A stretch of 64,000 bases of DNA. Source: Actinoplanes sichuanensis (lineage in GTDB: Bacteria; Actinomycetota; Actinomycetes; Mycobacteriales; Micromonosporaceae). Made by a program: the position numbers and the translations under genes. The notes beneath the pieces were generated by a model. The model made no database searches, was not told where the DNA came from, and saw nothing but the letters and a program-made list of their open reading frames with translations. Below, in pieces: positions 1-8,693 of this stretch (its first letter is position 1; the number at the start of each line of letters is the position of its first letter). The stretch is from assembly GCF_033097365.1 (NCBI RefSeq), contig NZ_AP028461.1, positions 2,976,001 to 3,040,000 of the forward strand, written 5' to 3'.

Positions 1-2
1 TG

Positions 3-269
3 CTTCTGCTCTCTGCCGGCACCGGCGGCCGATGGCTCGGCCCGGCACGCCGCATGCTCAAAGCCATGATCACCGGCGGCAGCCGAGTGCGCCCGCTGAC
101 CGTCCGCCCGAATCCCGCCGACCTCTCCGAGCTGGCCGCCATGATCGCCACGGGCCAGATGCGCCCGGCCATCGACGACATCTACCGGCTCGACGAAGCT
201 CCCGCCGCCCTCGACCGCCTCGACCGCGGCGGGTTCGCCGGAAAGCTCATCGTGGCGGTCGCCGAGTGA
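3..269 (+). CDS. Zinc-type alcohol dehydrogenase / quinone oxidoreductase, C-terminal fragment
   Basis: This is the last 88 codons of a gene that begins before the window. The visible part reads LLLSAGTGGRWLGPARRMLK, then a segment ending GGFAGKLIVAVAE, which matches the end of the medium-chain dehydrogenase/quinone oxidoreductase family: end of the Rossmann domain, then a final helix and strand containing DDIYRLDEAPAALDRL and a closing GK(L/V)V(V/I) motif. The N-terminal catalytic domain is missing, so substrate and zinc ligands cannot be judged. It stops at TGA 267-269 and nothing downstream is co-directional until 1227. Confidence 0.75.
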   Translation, partial: LLLSAGTGGRWLGPARRMLKAMITGGSRVRPLTVRPNPADLSELAAMIATGQMRPAIDDIYRLDEAPAALDRLDRGGFAGKLIVAVAE

Positions 270-581
270 CCACCATCAACAACGGCCCGGCCCGAGAACT
301 CTGTGTCATTCCGCCTGTCCGGCCGGCGGCTGCCGATACCGGCACAAGACATCGGCTTGAGTACGGATAGCGGGCCGAAGGGCAGCGCCGGGGAAGGGCA
401 CGCGTGGCCGCTTGTAGCCGTGTGTGGCCGGTGCCGGCAACCGAAGCGGCTGGGCCGATCTGTCCGCCGAGCTGGAGGTTGACGGTTCGCCGAGTCGGAC
501 CGAAACGTCCGGTAGGTGTTCGGCAGGTGAGCCGACCTTCGCGGAAGCGGACCGTGTGGTCCGATTCGGGGTGCGGGGTGG
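270..581. other. Intergenic stretch with no supported gene
   Basis: This 312-base gap separates the dehydrogenase tail from the convergent RibD-like gene. Open frames cross it on both strands, but their translations are Arg/Pro/Ala-rich shadow sequence with no recognisable motif and no ribosome-binding site. I see no convincing terminator hairpin or repeat. Confidence 0.5.
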
Positions 582-1136
582 TCAGCCGACGGCGTAGCGG
601 AGGCGGATCACGCCGCCCGGCCACGTCTGTGAGTCGGTCAGCCGCAGCGGCAGAGGGGCGGCGCCCGGAGCCAGCAGGGGAGTACCGGCACCCAGGGCGA
701 TCGGGGCCACGAACAACTCCAACTCGTCCACTTGTCCGGCAGCGAGGAGGGCCCGCATCACGCTGACACTGCCCCAGACCATGATTCGGACTCCGGCGGC
801 GCGCTGCGCCCGGACGTGGTCGACCGGGTCGGGCACCACCCGGGCCGGGGCGTGCTCGCCCCACGTCGCGGCCGTCAGGGTGGTCGAGCAGACCGTCTTC
901 GGCATCGTGTTGACCTGCTCGGCCATCGGCTCGTCGACAGCGGTCGGCCAGTATTCGGCGAACACCTCGTAGGTGCGGCGACCCAGTAGCACCTCGTCGA
1001 TGTCGGCGAGCAGCGCGGTGTTGTGGGTTTCCGAGGGGGTGAAGTCGGAGACGGCGGCGAACACGTCGGCCTCGCCGTTGACGCCGGCGAGGAAGCCGTC
1101 CACGGAGATCCACTGCTGGGCGAGCAGTCCGCTCAC
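582..1136 (-). CDS. RibD C-terminal / dihydrofolate-reductase-fold protein
   Basis: A 184-residue protein of the dihydrofolate reductase superfamily in its RibD-C form. It has the N-terminal strand-loop QQWISVDGFLAG, the LLGRRTYEVFAEYW segment around residues 51-63 where the family binds the nucleotide or substrate, and the C-terminal VWGSVSVMRALLAAGQVDEL (about 120-139) followed by ALGAGTPLL. The full family length is present. These proteins are predicted NADPH-dependent reductases, usually of unknown substrate, and are common as single genes in actinomycetes. The downstream VOC gene is divergent, so a promoter region lies between 1137 and 1226. Confidence 0.85.
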   Translation of the reverse strand: MSGLLAQQWISVDGFLAGVNGEADVFAAVSDFTPSETHNTALLADIDEVLLGRRTYEVFAEYWPTAVDEPMAEQVNTMPKTVCSTTLTAATWGEHAPARVVPDPVDHVRAQRAAGVRIMVWGSVSVMRALLAAGQVDELELFVAPIALGAGTPLLAPGAAPLPLRLTDSQTWPGGVIRLRYAVG

Positions 1137-1226
1137 GGGAGATCACCTCAATCAAGGTCAAGGCCGACGATATCCGTGTTCGGGGCCACCGGCATCCGGA
1201 GCGGGCGAGACTGGGATGATCCGGAG

Positions 1227-1613
1227 GTGACCGCCTACATCTCTCACACGACCGTCGACTGCACCAACGCGTTCGCGCTGTCACGCTGGTGGCAGACGGT
1301 TCTGGACTACACCGAGGAACCGGACGATCCGAATGAGCCCGGCCACGATGAGTGCCTCATCTTGTCGCGGGACGGGCGGCACCGGCTGCTGTTCATCGAG
1401 GTGCCCGAAGCCAAGCAGGTCAAGAATCGAATCCACTTCGACCTGCGGCCGGCCGACGGCACCCGTGACAGCGAACTGGCCCGTCTGGTGTCGCTCGGCG
1501 CCACCCAGGTCGCCGACCTGCGTAAACCCGACGGCACCGGCTGGGTTGTCCTCGCTGACCCGGAGGGCAACGAGTTCTGCATCCTGCGCAGCGAGAGCGA
1601 ACTGGCCGGATAG
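1227..1613 (+). CDS. VOC (glyoxalase-type) family protein
   Basis: A 128-residue single-module vicinal-oxygen-chelate protein starting at GTG. It opens with the typical first strand ISHTTVDCTNAFALSRWW. The middle reads KNRIHFDLRPAD, with a His in the metal-ligand position, and the end is WVVLADPEGNEFCIL, the family's closing strand whose Glu is usually the last metal ligand. The frame is open further upstream, but the extra sequence is unlike the family, so I chose GTG 1227. Substrate unknown; VOC members include dioxygenases, glyoxalases and antibiotic-binding proteins. Confidence 0.8.
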   Translation: MTAYISHTTVDCTNAFALSRWWQTVLDYTEEPDDPNEPGHDECLILSRDGRHRLLFIEVPEAKQVKNRIHFDLRPADGTRDSELARLVSLGATQVADLRKPDGTGWVVLADPEGNEFCILRSESELAG

Positions 1614-1636
1614 ACCGGGCGCCGGCCGAGTCTGCT

Positions 1637-1747
1637 ACCGGCCTTGGTTGGGTCGGTGTTGGTGGGGTCCGGCACCGGCCTCGGTTGAGTCGGTATCGGT
1701 GGGGTCCGCTGCCGGCCTTGGTTCGGTCGGTGTTGGCGGAGGCCGCT
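1637..1747. repeat. Three imperfect tandem copies of a 37-bp unit
   Basis: Units at 1637-1673, 1674-1710 and 1711-1747 share the pattern (A/G)CCGGCCT-T/C-GGTT-x-GGTCGGT-x-T-x-GGTGG(G) at an exact 37-bp period. A degenerate fourth copy may follow to about 1790. They lie between the VOC gene stop and the convergent DUF3152 gene stop. No protein is supported across them. Confidence 0.75.
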
Positions 1748-1763
1748 ACCTGCCCGGGTGGGG

Positions 1764-2546
1764 TCAGCGTCGGCCGCGGTCGCGCGGTGGGGTCGGATCG
1801 TTGTAGGAGCCCAGCGGTCCCTGGTGCAACCGGCCGTCCGGGTACGGCCAGGGGTTGGCGGTGCAACCGTGTAGTCCGAGCGTCTGCTGCTGCATCACCG
1901 GCGCGGGACCGCCACGGCGCGGGCACCGCTGATGGGACTCACCGAGCCGATGGCCGACCTCGTGATTGACGACGTACTGCCGGTAGACCGACAGCGGTGC
2001 ACCGTACCGTGGAACGCCTTTGACCCATCGGGCGACATTGATCACCACGTTGGCGCCGTTGCGGCATGACGTGTAGCCGTCCGCGCCGTCGCACAGCGCG
2101 TCCCTTGTTCCCGGGGTGGCCAGACGGACGACGAAATCGGCGCTCTGACCAGGGCCGACCCGGCGGAACCGGTATTGCTCGCCCGCGGTCCAGCTGCGTG
2201 GATCCTCGAGCGTGGTGGTGACCTTGTCGGCGAAGGCGTCCGCTGTCACGCCCTCGATGCCGCGTTCGACCGCTACCCGGTACCTCATCACCTGACCCTC
2301 CCGCCCGGCCGGGCCGCCATCCTGCCGGGCGGCTTCCGACCAGGTGCCGCGGCCCTGTTCCGGGTAGGTGATGTGTTCCCTGGGGGCGGCCTTCGCCTGC
2401 GGGGCGGGCACCGACGCGGACGCCGCGACCGGCTGTGGCGCGGCGTCCGGCAGCGCCATCGGGGGAGCGGTGCCACATGCGGCGATGGTCGTGACGGCTG
2501 TCGCGGTCGCGGCCAAGGCCGCCACCAGGTACGCACGCGATGTCAT
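1764..2546 (-). CDS. DUF3152 family lipoprotein, putative metalloprotease fold
   Basis: A 260-residue exported protein. The start at 2546 gives a signal peptide followed by a lipobox-like ATAVTTIAACG and has GGAGA seven bases upstream. An earlier in-frame ATG would place 14 polar residues before the signal. After a Pro/Ala linker the globular part carries the family core, including YTSCRNGANVVINVARWVKG and the zincin-like NHEVGHRLGESH near the end, then CPRRGGPAPVMQQQT. DUF3152 proteins are actinobacterial secreted or membrane proteins; peptidase activity is inferred only from the HExGH-type motif. It ends next to the 37-bp repeat tract. Confidence 0.85.
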   Translation of the reverse strand: MTSRAYLVAALAATATAVTTIAACGTAPPMALPDAAPQPVAASASVPAPQAKAAPREHITYPEQGRGTWSEAARQDGGPAGREGQVMRYRVAVERGIEGVTADAFADKVTTTLEDPRSWTAGEQYRFRRVGPGQSADFVVRLATPGTRDALCDGADGYTSCRNGANVVINVARWVKGVPRYGAPLSVYRQYVVNHEVGHRLGESHQRCPRRGGPAPVMQQQTLGLHGCTANPWPYPDGRLHQGPLGSYNDPTPPRDRGRR

Positions 2547-2935
2547 TGGTTCTCCGCTCGCCGGGTGCTTCGCATCCCTGACGATCAAGAGCCCGCGCAG
2601 GTTGGCCGAACGGACGTTGCGGTGACGTGCGGCTCAATCCGGCGGTTCTCACGGGGCGACGGGCGAAGCACCGAGAAACCGCCCGACGGCCGGCGCCAAG
2701 ATCCGCGGGGCGGCGAGCACCTGCCGAGCGACCCGCACCTGTCGAGCGACCGATAACTGCGCGAGCAACGAGCGACCCGCACCTGCGCGACCGACCCACG
2801 CGCTCACGGACGCGCAGCCCGCCACAGGGTGACGGACCCGGCCGCACGAACCGCTCCGGCTCACGTTCCCGCTGATCCCTGGTATCGCCGATGACATGGT
2901 GTTCCACCACCCACGACGATGTTTGGCTGACCCGT
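2547..2935. other. Long intergenic region with short direct repeats
   Basis: This 389-base gap between divergent genes holds no supported coding sequence. It contains two identical 16-base copies of GAGCGACCCGCACCTG at 2726-2741 and 2770-2785, plus shorter GAGCGACC echoes between them. The gap must hold the promoters of both the DUF3152 and rhamnosidase genes. I could not pick out a convincing -35/-10 pair for either. Confidence 0.55.
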
Positions 2936-5491
2936 ATGACTCGCCCCACGGATCTGCGCGCCGAGCACCTCGACCAACCCCTCGGCCTGGGCGAGCCCCG
3001 ACCCCGCATCTCCTGGCGCCTGCCCGAGGGCACCACCACACAGACGGCGTACGAGCTGCACGTCGACGACCGCGACCCGATCCGGATCGAGACCGCCGAC
3101 TGCGTCCTGGTCCCGTGGCCGGGCCGCCCACTGACCTCGGGCGAACAGCGCACGGTCCGCGTCCGGGTCTGGACCGACCACGGCCCTTCCGACTGGTCAG
3201 CAGACCTGATCGTCGAGGCGGGCCTGCTGCACGCCGAAGACTGGAGCGCCGCCTGGGTGACCCCGCAGACCGAGTCCGGCCCGGTCCAGCAGCTACGGGG
3301 AAGCGTCGACATCACCGAGCCGGTCCACCGGGCACGCCTCTACGTCACCGCCCACGGCCTCTGCGAGCCCTCGATCGACGGTTCCCGCGTGACCGACGAC
3401 GAGCTGCTCCCCGGCTACACCGAATACACCAGTCGCACCCAGGTGGCCACCTACGACGTGACCGGCCACCTGACCCCGGGCCGCCACGAACTCGGCGCCC
3501 TGCTGGCCGACGGCTGGTACCGGGGCCAGGTCGGCCTGCTCCGGGCCCGCGACCAGTGGGGCGACACCACCGCCCTACTGGCCCAGCTCGACGTCACCTA
3601 CACCGACGGCACCACGCAGACCTTCGGCACGAACGCCGACTGGCAGTGGACCCCGTCGCACATCCGGGCCGCCGACCTGATCGAAGGCCAACACGAGGAC
3701 CACCGCCCGACCGACCCGACCTGGGCGCCGGTGACGGTAGTGGACCGAGGCTACGACCACCTGACGAACACGGTCGCCCCGCCGGTGCGCGCGATCGAGG
3801 AGATCCGTCCGATTTCGATCACCGAGCTGGCCCCCGGTCGTCACATCGTCGACCTCGGCCAGAACATCAACGGCCGGCTACGCCTGTCCCACCTGGGCCC
3901 GGCCGGCACCGCCATCACCCTCACCCACGGCGAAGCCCTCGACCACACCGGCGACGTCACCATGGAACACCTGCGGCCCGACGTCGCGTTCCTGCCCGGC
4001 CCGCTGTCCGCGGGCCAGGTGGACCGTGTCGTCTCCGCCGGCATTCCCGGCGACATCTTCGAACCGCGATTCACCACACACGGCTTCCGCTACGCCCGCA
4101 TCGAAGGCCACCCCGGCCCACTGACCACCGACGATGTGACGGGCATCTTCGTACACACCGACATGCCCCGCCGCGGCGGTTTCAGCTGCGACGATCCGCG
4201 CCTGCAGCAACTGCACGACGCCGCCGTCCGCAGCCTTCGCGGTAACGTCTGCGACATCCCCACCGACTGCCCCACCAGGGAACGAGCGGGCTGGACCGGC
4301 GACTGGCAGCTCTACATCCCCACTGCGACATTCCTTTACGACGTGGCCGGATTCACCACCAAATGGCTGCGAGACGTGGCCGCGGGTCAATGGCCGGACG
4401 GCACGATCGGCAACATGGCCCCCATGCCACCGGCCGAACGATCCGGCCCCTTGAAGAACCTGAACGGCTCGGCGGGCTGGGGCGACGCGATCATTCTGGT
4501 CCCGTGGGAGCTCTACCAGGAATACGGCGACACCACGATTCTGGCCGAGATGTGGCCGCACATGATCGCCTGGCTGAACCGCGCCGAGACGATGGCCGGC
4601 CCGAACCATCTGTGGGACTCCGGATTCCACTGGGGCGAATGGCTGGAACCGGGCGCCGAACCCACCGACTTCGCCGCTTTCATCGCCGCCGACAAATCAG
4701 ATGTGGCCACCGCCTATTTCGCCTGGTCCACCCGACACGCGGCGAAGATCGCCGAAATCCTCGGATACACCGAAGAGGCCCACCGCTACACCGAATCGGC
4801 CGACCGGATAACCGCCGCCTGGCAGGCCGCCTTCATCGTCGACGACCGCATCACCCCGCACACCCAGGCCAATCTGGTCCGAGCCCTACGCTTCAACCTG
4901 GTCCCCGACCATCTCATTCAGAAAACCGCCGACGACCTGGCCACCCTGGTACGCGAAGCCGGCACCCACCTGGCCACCGGCTTCCTGGCCACCCCCGACC
5001 TGCTCCCGGTCCTGGCCGATCACGGCCATCGGGAACTGGCCTACGCCTTGCTGTTCCAGGACACCAGCCCCTCCTGGTTGACCATGATCGACCGAGGCGC
5101 CACCACCGTCTGGGAACGCTGGGACGGCATCGACACCGACGGCACCCCACACGAATCCCTGAACCATTACTCCAAGGGCGCCGTCATCTCATTCCTGCAC
5201 ACCCACACCGCCGGACTTCGCCGCCTGACCCCGACCTGGCGCCATTTCCAGATCAAACCCCGACCCGATCAAACCCTTTCCGCGGTACGGGCGGAGCACG
5301 TCACCCCACACGGCCGGGCAGCCGTAGCCTGGCACCGCGTCGACGACGAACTGCACGTGACGGTGACCGTCCCACCCGGCTGCACCGCCGAGGTGCTGCT
5401 CCCCGACGGCACCCGCCACGACGCCACCCCGGGCGTCACCTCCTACCGCAGCCGCCCACGCACGATCACGGCCCGCGGCTTGACGAGTTGA
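2936..5491 (+). CDS. Alpha-L-rhamnosidase, glycoside hydrolase family 78
   Basis: An 851-residue GH78 enzyme predicted to release terminal alpha-L-rhamnose. The order is an Ig-like N-terminal domain, the rhamnosidase N domain (about 110-290), a beta-sandwich (about 300-410), the (alpha/alpha)6 catalytic barrel and a C-terminal beta domain. Catalytic-region signatures include DCPTRERAGWTGDWQLY near residue 442, GATTVWERWDGIDTDG near 720 and SLNHYSKGAVISF just after. No signal peptide is visible, so it should act on imported oligosaccharides or glycosides. An upstream in-frame ATG at 2891 would add 15 non-conserved residues. Its 3' end overlaps the convergent amidohydrolase by 49 bp. Confidence 0.93.
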   Translation: MTRPTDLRAEHLDQPLGLGEPRPRISWRLPEGTTTQTAYELHVDDRDPIRIETADCVLVPWPGRPLTSGEQRTVRVRVWTDHGPSDWSADLIVEAGLLHAEDWSAAWVTPQTESGPVQQLRGSVDITEPVHRARLYVTAHGLCEPSIDGSRVTDDELLPGYTEYTSRTQVATYDVTGHLTPGRHELGALLADGWYRGQVGLLRARDQWGDTTALLAQLDVTYTDGTTQTFGTNADWQWTPSHIRAADLIEGQHEDHRPTDPTWAPVTVVDRGYDHLTNTVAPPVRAIEEIRPISITELAPGRHIVDLGQNINGRLRLSHLGPAGTAITLTHGEALDHTGDVTMEHLRPDVAFLPGPLSAGQVDRVVSAGIPGDIFEPRFTTHGFRYARIEGHPGPLTTDDVTGIFVHTDMPRRGGFSCDDPRLQQLHDAAVRSLRGNVCDIPTDCPTRERAGWTGDWQLYIPTATFLYDVAGFTTKWLRDVAAGQWPDGTIGNMAPMPPAERSGPLKNLNGSAGWGDAIILVPWELYQEYGDTTILAEMWPHMIAWLNRAETMAGPNHLWDSGFHWGEWLEPGAEPTDFAAFIAADKSDVATAYFAWSTRHAAKIAEILGYTEEAHRYTESADRITAAWQAAFIVDDRITPHTQANLVRALRFNLVPDHLIQKTADDLATLVREAGTHLATGFLATPDLLPVLADHGHRELAYALLFQDTSPSWLTMIDRGATTVWERWDGIDTDGTPHESLNHYSKGAVISFLHTHTAGLRRLTPTWRHFQIKPRPDQTLSAVRAEHVTPHGRAAVAWHRVDDELHVTVTVPPGCTAEVLLPDGTRHDATPGVTSYRSRPRTITARGLTS

Positions 5492-6483
5492 CCCAGGTCA
5501 GCCCGCGGATCCGCGTCGAACACGACCGCGTCCGCCGGAGCACCGTCGACCAGACCGGGCAGGCCGAGGTAGGACCGGGCGGTCCACGACGCGGCACCGA
5601 TCGCCTCATGCGGCGACACCCCGGCGGCGACCAGCGCCCCGATCTCCCGGGCGATGCCGCCGTGCGGTCTGGTGTCCGTCCCGGCCAGCACCGTGACCCC
5701 CGCCTCGACGGCCGCTGCGGCGAGCCGGGCGTGTGCGCTCGCGCCCGGCACGTACCAACTGTCGCGTGCCCGTTCCGGATCGGCGGTGATCTTCGCGAGG
5801 GAGGCCGTGATCACCGACAGGGTCGGCGTCAACGCGGTGCCCTGCTTGGCCATCCGGGGCAACAGATCGAGGTCCAGGCCCATGCCGTGTTCGACGGAGT
5901 CGACACCCGCCTCCACCGCGACCACCCCACCCGCCGCCTGCTGCGAGTGCACCGCGAGACGCCCGCCGACCGCATGCACCCGCCGGACCGCCTCACGCAG
6001 GACCTCCACCGGCATGACGTCGTCGTCAGGCTGCCAGTCGATCACCACCTTGGCCCAGCCGGTGCGGGCCGCCTGCTCAGCCGCCACCGCCGGCAGATCG
6101 ACCGGATCCGGCCGGCGACCCCAGCCCACCATGAACTGACCATGCTGAGCGATCCACGGACCGGCGTGCACAGCGCGCGGGCTGTCATCCGCCTGCCCGA
6201 ACCACTCCGGCGGATCACCGGCCAGACCCGGCGCCCGGATCAGCGTGACCCCCGCCTCCAGATGCGCCCGCAGATCCGCCCTGAGCACACCGTCATCCAG
6301 CGGCCGGCCCGGCTCCTCGGCTCCCGGATGAGTGTGCGCATCGACCAGCCCCGGCAGGATCCAGCCCTCGGCGACGAGCTCGGCACCGGCCACCGGATCC
6401 GACGTCCACCGATCACCGTCGGCGTACAGATCCACCGGCTCACCGTCGGGAAGACCGAAACCACGAATCCGAAGAACCGTCAC
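5443..6483 (-). CDS. Amidohydrolase family protein (imidazolonepropionase-like)
   Basis: About 346 residues of the metal-dependent amidohydrolase superfamily. Metal-site motifs are present in order: VDAHTHPG near residue 50, LAVHSQQAAGG, DSVEHGMGLD and the late VLAGTDTRPHGG, whose Asp is usually the general base. The short strand-rich C-terminus ending RAVIVRGRL completes the composite beta-sandwich. The start is uncertain: GTG 6483 reads straight into VTVLRIRGF, while TTG 6495 and GTG 6501 are alternatives with no clear ribosome-binding site. Substrate unknown; homologues hydrolyse cyclic amides or Xaa-Pro dipeptides. Confidence 0.85.
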   Translation of the reverse strand: MTVLRIRGFGLPDGEPVDLYADGDRWTSDPVAGAELVAEGWILPGLVDAHTHPGAEEPGRPLDDGVLRADLRAHLEAGVTLIRAPGLAGDPPEWFGQADDSPRAVHAGPWIAQHGQFMVGWGRRPDPVDLPAVAAEQAARTGWAKVVIDWQPDDDVMPVEVLREAVRRVHAVGGRLAVHSQQAAGGVVAVEAGVDSVEHGMGLDLDLLPRMAKQGTALTPTLSVITASLAKITADPERARDSWYVPGASAHARLAAAAVEAGVTVLAGTDTRPHGGIAREIGALVAAGVSPHEAIGAASWTARSYLGLPGLVDGAPADAVVFDADPRADLGQLVKPRAVIVRGRLR

Positions 6484-6630
6484 GCCACCACTCAACCACA
6501 CAGTGGACGATCAGTGGTCTGTATGTGGAGTCCCAGAGCCGGAGTCGCTCACAGCACGCTGCTTGCTGCGCGGACGTAGCGGTGAGATCATCGCGGCCAT
6601 GATCGAAAGAATCGAGTCCTCCGTTCGCCG

Positions 6631-7773
6631 GTGAGCGTGACTTCTGAGCCTGGACCGCTCGGACCCCAGATCGCTCTGTTCGAACACGCTCTGCGTCTCC
6701 ATCAGCAGCACCCTGACGGTGCGCTGCCTCGCGCCGGTGAGCCGTATCCGGACGAAAGGCGCAACCGCTCGCGGCCGTCAGTCGGACGTGTGAGGGATCA
6801 ACGGCTGTACGGGGCCGATGTAGCCGTCGTCCTGGACACGCATTTCAGCCGGACTGACGCGCAGCCGAGTGACATCGTCGATGCCTTCTGCGGTATCCAT
6901 GTCCCGATTCACCGCAACGACCACATCGTTGCCGCTGCCCTGCGCGCGGATCGGCAGCGAGTGCGGCAGACCGGGCGATGGTTGGTGCGGCACGGCACCG
7001 ATCGCCGTGCTGTCACGGTCGGTCTCGCGCTGCTGACTGCTGATTCGGCCGAGGAGGACATCCCGCTGATCCAAACCATCGGTCTGCTGTCGGACCAGTT
7101 CGGGTCGTTGGCCGCAGAGGCGCTACAGCGCCGACGTGGAGGTACAGAAGCGCTGGTGTGGCTCGCCGAGCGGGTCGCCGGCTGGGGCCGGGTCTACGTC
7201 GTCGAGGCGCTGTGCCGATCCGGCGCCGCGGGCTCCCGGGCATGGCTGCTGCGCCATGCCTGCGACGGTGACCACCTCAACGGCTACGTCGCCGGCAAGG
7301 TCGCCACCGCCGCGCACCTGCACGAGGCGGTCACCCGCACCGACGTCGACGACGACCTGATCGATCACACCGGCCGGCTGTTGAGGATCATGGCCGACTG
7401 CGGTGGCATGGGCATGACCCTCGAGAAATACCCGCCGGCACCCGCCGTACTGGCAGCGCATGCTGCTCACCTAGCCCGGCAGCCGCCGGCAGCGAATCGA
7501 TACGTCGACGCCGCGCTCATCGCCGGCCATCTGACGGCCAAGCCACCGAATCGACACGGCTGCACCACCGAGCAGCGCGACCACATCGTGCAGCAGTACC
7601 TCGCCGTACTCGACCGCCCGGAATGGCGCGCCACGATCCGTGAGAGCCGTGACCTGAACAGGGACTTCTTCGCCTGGTTTACCGGTCACATAGCGGCGAA
7701 ACTGCGACTCGGCCCATTCTCCGACCCGGCCGAAAGTGGCGAGCGCGGTCCCGGCCACGGTGAGAGCTGTTGA
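6631..7773 (+). CDS. Hypothetical helical-repeat-like protein
   Basis: I do not recognise this 380-residue protein. It has no signal peptide or membrane segment. From about residue 80 it is mostly alpha-helical, with short leucine/alanine-rich helices (for example VTVGLALLTADSAEEDIPLIQ and DQFGSLAAEALQ) that recall HEAT-like repeats. The GTG start is preceded by GGTGAG. The gene stands alone between the divergent amidohydrolase and the converging mer-like operon. Codon use looks native. Confidence 0.7.
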   Translation: MSVTSEPGPLGPQIALFEHALRLHQQHPDGALPRAGEPYPDERRNRSRPSVGRVRDQRLYGADVAVVLDTHFSRTDAQPSDIVDAFCGIHVPIHRNDHIVAAALRADRQRVRQTGRWLVRHGTDRRAVTVGLALLTADSAEEDIPLIQTIGLLSDQFGSLAAEALQRRRGGTEALVWLAERVAGWGRVYVVEALCRSGAAGSRAWLLRHACDGDHLNGYVAGKVATAAHLHEAVTRTDVDDDLIDHTGRLLRIMADCGGMGMTLEKYPPAPAVLAAHAAHLARQPPAANRYVDAALIAGHLTAKPPNRHGCTTEQRDHIVQQYLAVLDRPEWRATIRESRDLNRDFFAWFTGHIAAKLRLGPFSDPAESGERGPGHGESC

Positions 7774-7908
7774 TGGGAAACAGCGACTGGACCTGCGAGC
7801 GTCTCGGTCACCGCGCGCATGTCGTGGTTGCCCCGCCGCGTCCCCGTGGAGCCGGTCGGGCGTCGGGCGGTGCGGTCGCCTGGCGGAAACCACCGGATGA
7901 TCGATGGC

Positions 7909-8238
7909 TCAACAGCCACAGGCGCCGCCGCCGCATCCGCCGGCAGAACCCGCCGCTGCGGCCCGGCGGGCACTGCGGCGCCGCTGCAACCACCACATCG
8001 CCGGCGCGGCGACGACGAGTCCGGCGGCCAGAGCGAGCAGCGTCTGCTTCAGGATCGCCGCCCCGGCGCCAGTGATCACCCCCGCCATGATCAGCAGAGG
8101 CAGGGCGCAACAGGCACCGCAGGCCAGGACGGCGAGACCACCGGCGATCTTGCTACGGGTGGGCGGTCCGTCGTCGACATCCGGCGTCGGCTGACGAGAC
8201 CCGGGCGTGGTGCCGGCCGGTGGGATCGGGTGGCTCAT
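7909..8238 (-). CDS. Small MerT/MerF-like cysteine-bearing membrane protein
   Basis: A 109-residue protein with two predicted membrane helices (about residues 33-58 and 63-84). The first carries LACGACCALPLL, with a vicinal Cys pair before Pro as in the mercuric-ion carriers MerT and MerF. The tail GGCGGGACGC holds three more cysteines. Its ATG overlaps the stop of the merR-like gene (ATGA), so the two are translationally coupled. This suggests uptake or handling of a thiophilic metal under that regulator; the metal itself is inferred, since no mercuric reductase (merA) or lyase (merB) is in the window. Confidence 0.7.
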   Translation of the reverse strand: MSHPIPPAGTTPGSRQPTPDVDDGPPTRSKIAGGLAVLACGACCALPLLIMAGVITGAGAAILKQTLLALAAGLVVAAPAMWWLQRRRSARRAAAAGSAGGCGGGACGC

Positions 8239-8693
8239 GCCGGTTCTCCGTGCGTGCGTTCGGCAACGCCGATGGTCAGGAACGGGATCGGGCAGTCGGT
8301 GCAGGTGCAGTCGGTGAGGCTGTCGCAGCGGGCGTCGACGACCTCGGTGAGCGTGGCCCGGATGGCGGTCAGGTCGGCGATCCTCGCGTCGATCTCGGTG
8401 ATCTTGTCGATGGCGCGTTGCCGTAGGTCGGCGTTCGGGTGCCGGCGCCGGCCCGCGTTCAGCAGGTCGGCGACCTCGTCGAGCGTGAAACCGAGCCGCT
8501 GCGCCGCTTTGATCACCGCCAGCAGATCGACGGTGGCCGCCGGATAGAGCCGGTGCCCGCCGGTCGACCGGACCGGCTCGGCGAGCAGACCACGCCGTTC
8601 GTAATAGCGCAGCGTCTGAATGTTGACCCCGGCCCGCTCGGCGACCTCGCCGGTGCGCAACCCACCCGGCCCCGTCACGGCGCAGCACGCCAC
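8235..8693 (-). CDS. MerR-family metal-responsive transcriptional regulator
   Basis: A 152-residue MerR regulator. The N-terminal winged helix reads TGEVAERAGVNIQTLRYYER (about 14-33), followed by GGHRLYP and the dimerisation helix. The C-terminal effector end has four cysteines, C123, C129, C131 and C134 (CDSLTDCTCTDCPIPF), consistent with soft-metal sensing as in MerR, ZntR or CueR. It sits between the lead gene, overlapping its 3' end by 19 bp, and the MerT-like gene, which overlaps by 4 bp. It should bind the palindrome at 9070-9088 and control its own operon. I do not assign Hg(II) over other thiophilic metals. Confidence 0.88.
   Translation of the reverse strand: MACCAVTGPGGLRTGEVAERAGVNIQTLRYYERRGLLAEPVRSTGGHRLYPAATVDLLAVIKAAQRLGFTLDEVADLLNAGRRRHPNADLRQRAIDKITEIDARIADLTAIRATLTEVVDARCDSLTDCTCTDCPIPFLTIGVAERTHGEPA

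Noticed and set aside
1637..1790. Possible CRISPR array in the 37-bp repeats
   Set aside because: Copies are directly adjacent with no unique spacers, repeats are imperfect and no cas genes are nearby.
1939..3315. Minus-strand open frame of about 458 codons across the DUF3152 gene and rhamnosidase start
   Set aside because: Arg/Ser/Pro-rich shadow of two well-supported genes in other frames; no motif or ribosome-binding site.
4363..6579. Plus-strand frame of 738 codons overlapping the rhamnosidase 3' half and the amidohydrolase
   Set aside because: Composition is almost entirely Arg, Pro, His and Gly. The overlapping enzymes have full catalytic motifs.
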